From CBFGRV01 sp965651265 (GTDB lineage Bacteria > Bacteroidota > Rhodothermia > Rhodothermales > VXPQ01): DNA of 18,756 nucleotides. The notes below the pieces were generated by a model, which worked only from the letters and a program-made list of their open reading frames with translations, ran no database searches and had not been told where the DNA came from. Below, one piece after another: positions 18,114-18,756 of the stretch (the first letter of the stretch is position 1; the number at the start of each line of letters is the position of its first letter). Where the stretch lies: NCBI GenBank assembly GCA_965651265.1, contig CBFGRV010000059.1, positions 1 through 18,756 on the forward strand. Direction: 5' to 3'. Position numbers and translations under genes: made by a program.

Positions 18114-18132
18114 GGTGTACGTACCGTACGCC
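18114..18132. terminator. Hairpin without U-tract after the cytochrome gene
   Basis: GGTGTACG and CGTACGCC form an 8-bp stem with one G-U pair and a TAC loop, 7 bp after the cytochrome c stop and between two convergent genes. No T-run follows on either strand, so it is at best a weak or factor-assisted terminator or a 3'-end stabiliser. Confidence 0.35.
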
Positions 18133-18216
18133 GGCAAGTATGGCCGCACTATCTGAGCCGAACGCGGTCTAGCGAACGTAGACGTATCGTTGACGCCTCG
18201 GAAGCTGCAGTAATTT

Positions 18217-18756
18217 CTACAGTCTGTAGTACTCTGCGACTGCTTCGTAGTCCGAATAATCTATGCCGCGCTTGCCTACTATTGCGGAAGGAATGATGAT
18301 CGCCTTGATCTGATGGCCGTCGAAAACGCTCGCATACCGCGTGCTCGTGTTTGGTTTGGATATCTGTATGGCGATAATACCCACCTCGTAGGCAAACCCT
18401 AAGCTGACGGCACTAAGCGTGGTCGGCAGTACGAGCGGCAGAGACCACCATCCTTCTCCGCCAGTGCCGAGGTCCGTGTAGGCGACGACTAATCCACCGC
18501 TAAGAACGTCTTCGGTGATCTCAGGTGTATTCCGAACATACGTCTCGACGGTTGTCCCCGAAGAAAAGAGTGATCCGTTCAGTGTGAAGGTCACCGCAGT
18601 AACTCTAACGCCCGAGCCCTGGCAATCCTCCGCGGAGTATTCCCCATCGTTGTTTGCGTCTTCGTTCTCGTCGCCGATGCCGTTGCCGTTGAGATCCCAG
18701 CAGTGCAGTCCGTCTCTGCCGTCCTCGCCCGATGGACCGCGTGGCCCCTCCGGACC
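18217..18756 (-). CDS. C-terminal part of a collagen-like surface protein (5' end outside window)
   Basis: The frame is open from the right edge to a stop at 18219-18217, giving 179 visible residues without an initiator. A GTG at 18594 is internal, since in-frame protein-like sequence continues upstream of it. The visible part begins with collagen-like Gly-X-Y triplets (GPEGPRGPSGEDGRDG), then CWDLNGNGIGDENEDANNDG and EDCQG. This is the Asp/Asn-rich, probably calcium-binding segment with paired Cys that often follows collagen-like repeats in Bacteroidota and Rhodothermota surface proteins. A strand-rich C-terminal domain of about 120 residues follows (VTFTLNGSLFSSGTTVETYV, GGEGWWSLPLVLP, QIKAIIIPSAIVG), which I do not recognise. 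The expected location is the cell surface. Codon use is less GC-rich than its neighbours, fitting a variable surface gene. Confidence 0.75.
   Translation of the reverse strand, partial: GPEGPRGPSGEDGRDGLHCWDLNGNGIGDENEDANNDGEYSAEDCQGSGVRVTAVTFTLNGSLFSSGTTVETYVRNTPEITEDVLSGGLVVAYTDLGTGGEGWWSLPLVLPTTLSAVSLGFAYEVGIIAIQISKPNTSTRYASVFDGHQIKAIIIPSAIVGKRGIDYSDYEAVAEYYRL

Overview
This is a GC-rich, gene-dense bacterial window with no RNA genes, insertion sequences, CRISPR array or phage genes that I can see. Three things point to the Rhodothermota/Bacteroidota side of the tree. IF-1 ends in a Bacteroidota-like way (GRIVYRYKD). Several genes lack a clear Shine-Dalgarno sequence. A surface protein carries collagen-like Gly-X-Y triplets followed by a 'CWDLNGNG' calcium-type motif. 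A TIGR02999-type ECF sigma factor coupled to a Ser/Thr kinase with TPRs also fits, but Gemmatimonadota, Acidobacteriota and Planctomycetota share that pairing. The phylum is therefore an inference.

Layout. 1-917 (minus): secreted zinc-dependent phospholipase C-like protein, cut by the window edge. 1205-4485 (plus): ECF sigma factor translationally coupled to a membrane Ser/Thr kinase with nine 42-residue TPRs. 4608-6326 (plus): receiver + glutaredoxin-like + thioredoxin-reductase-like fusion that has lost its redox cysteines. 6437-7729 (plus): membrane metallophosphoesterase, converging on a minus-strand pair through a shared CTAG stop. That pair is a K+ channel with two RCK units (8720-10438) followed after 21 bp by a phytanoyl-CoA-dioxygenase-like enzyme (7726-8697). 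10672-12998 (plus): secreted protein of unknown function and a type B carboxylesterase 5 bp apart. 13119-14093 (plus): tandem-duplicated DUF892 ferritin-like protein. 14099-14809 (minus): DUF2461/TIGR02453 protein. 15027-16694 (plus): DinB-like protein and an LLM flavin-dependent oxidoreductase, 9 bp apart. 16741-16962 (minus): infA, with its probable terminator inside the LLM gene. 17234-18106 (plus): membrane-anchored diheme cytochrome c. 18217-18756 (minus): 3' part of a collagen-like surface protein.

How they may work together. The sigma/kinase pair is a clear regulatory module. The pseudo-redox receiver fusion and the phosphoesterase follow on the same strand with 110-122 bp gaps, so a functional link is possible but not shown. 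The rest looks like ordinary envelope, stress and metabolism genes. I do not see a clear new defence or mobile system. The best candidates for unusual biology are the fusion protein without redox cysteines (4608-6326), the channel with a GLGD filter (8720-10438), the unknown secreted protein paired with an esterase, and the terminator embedded in a convergent gene.
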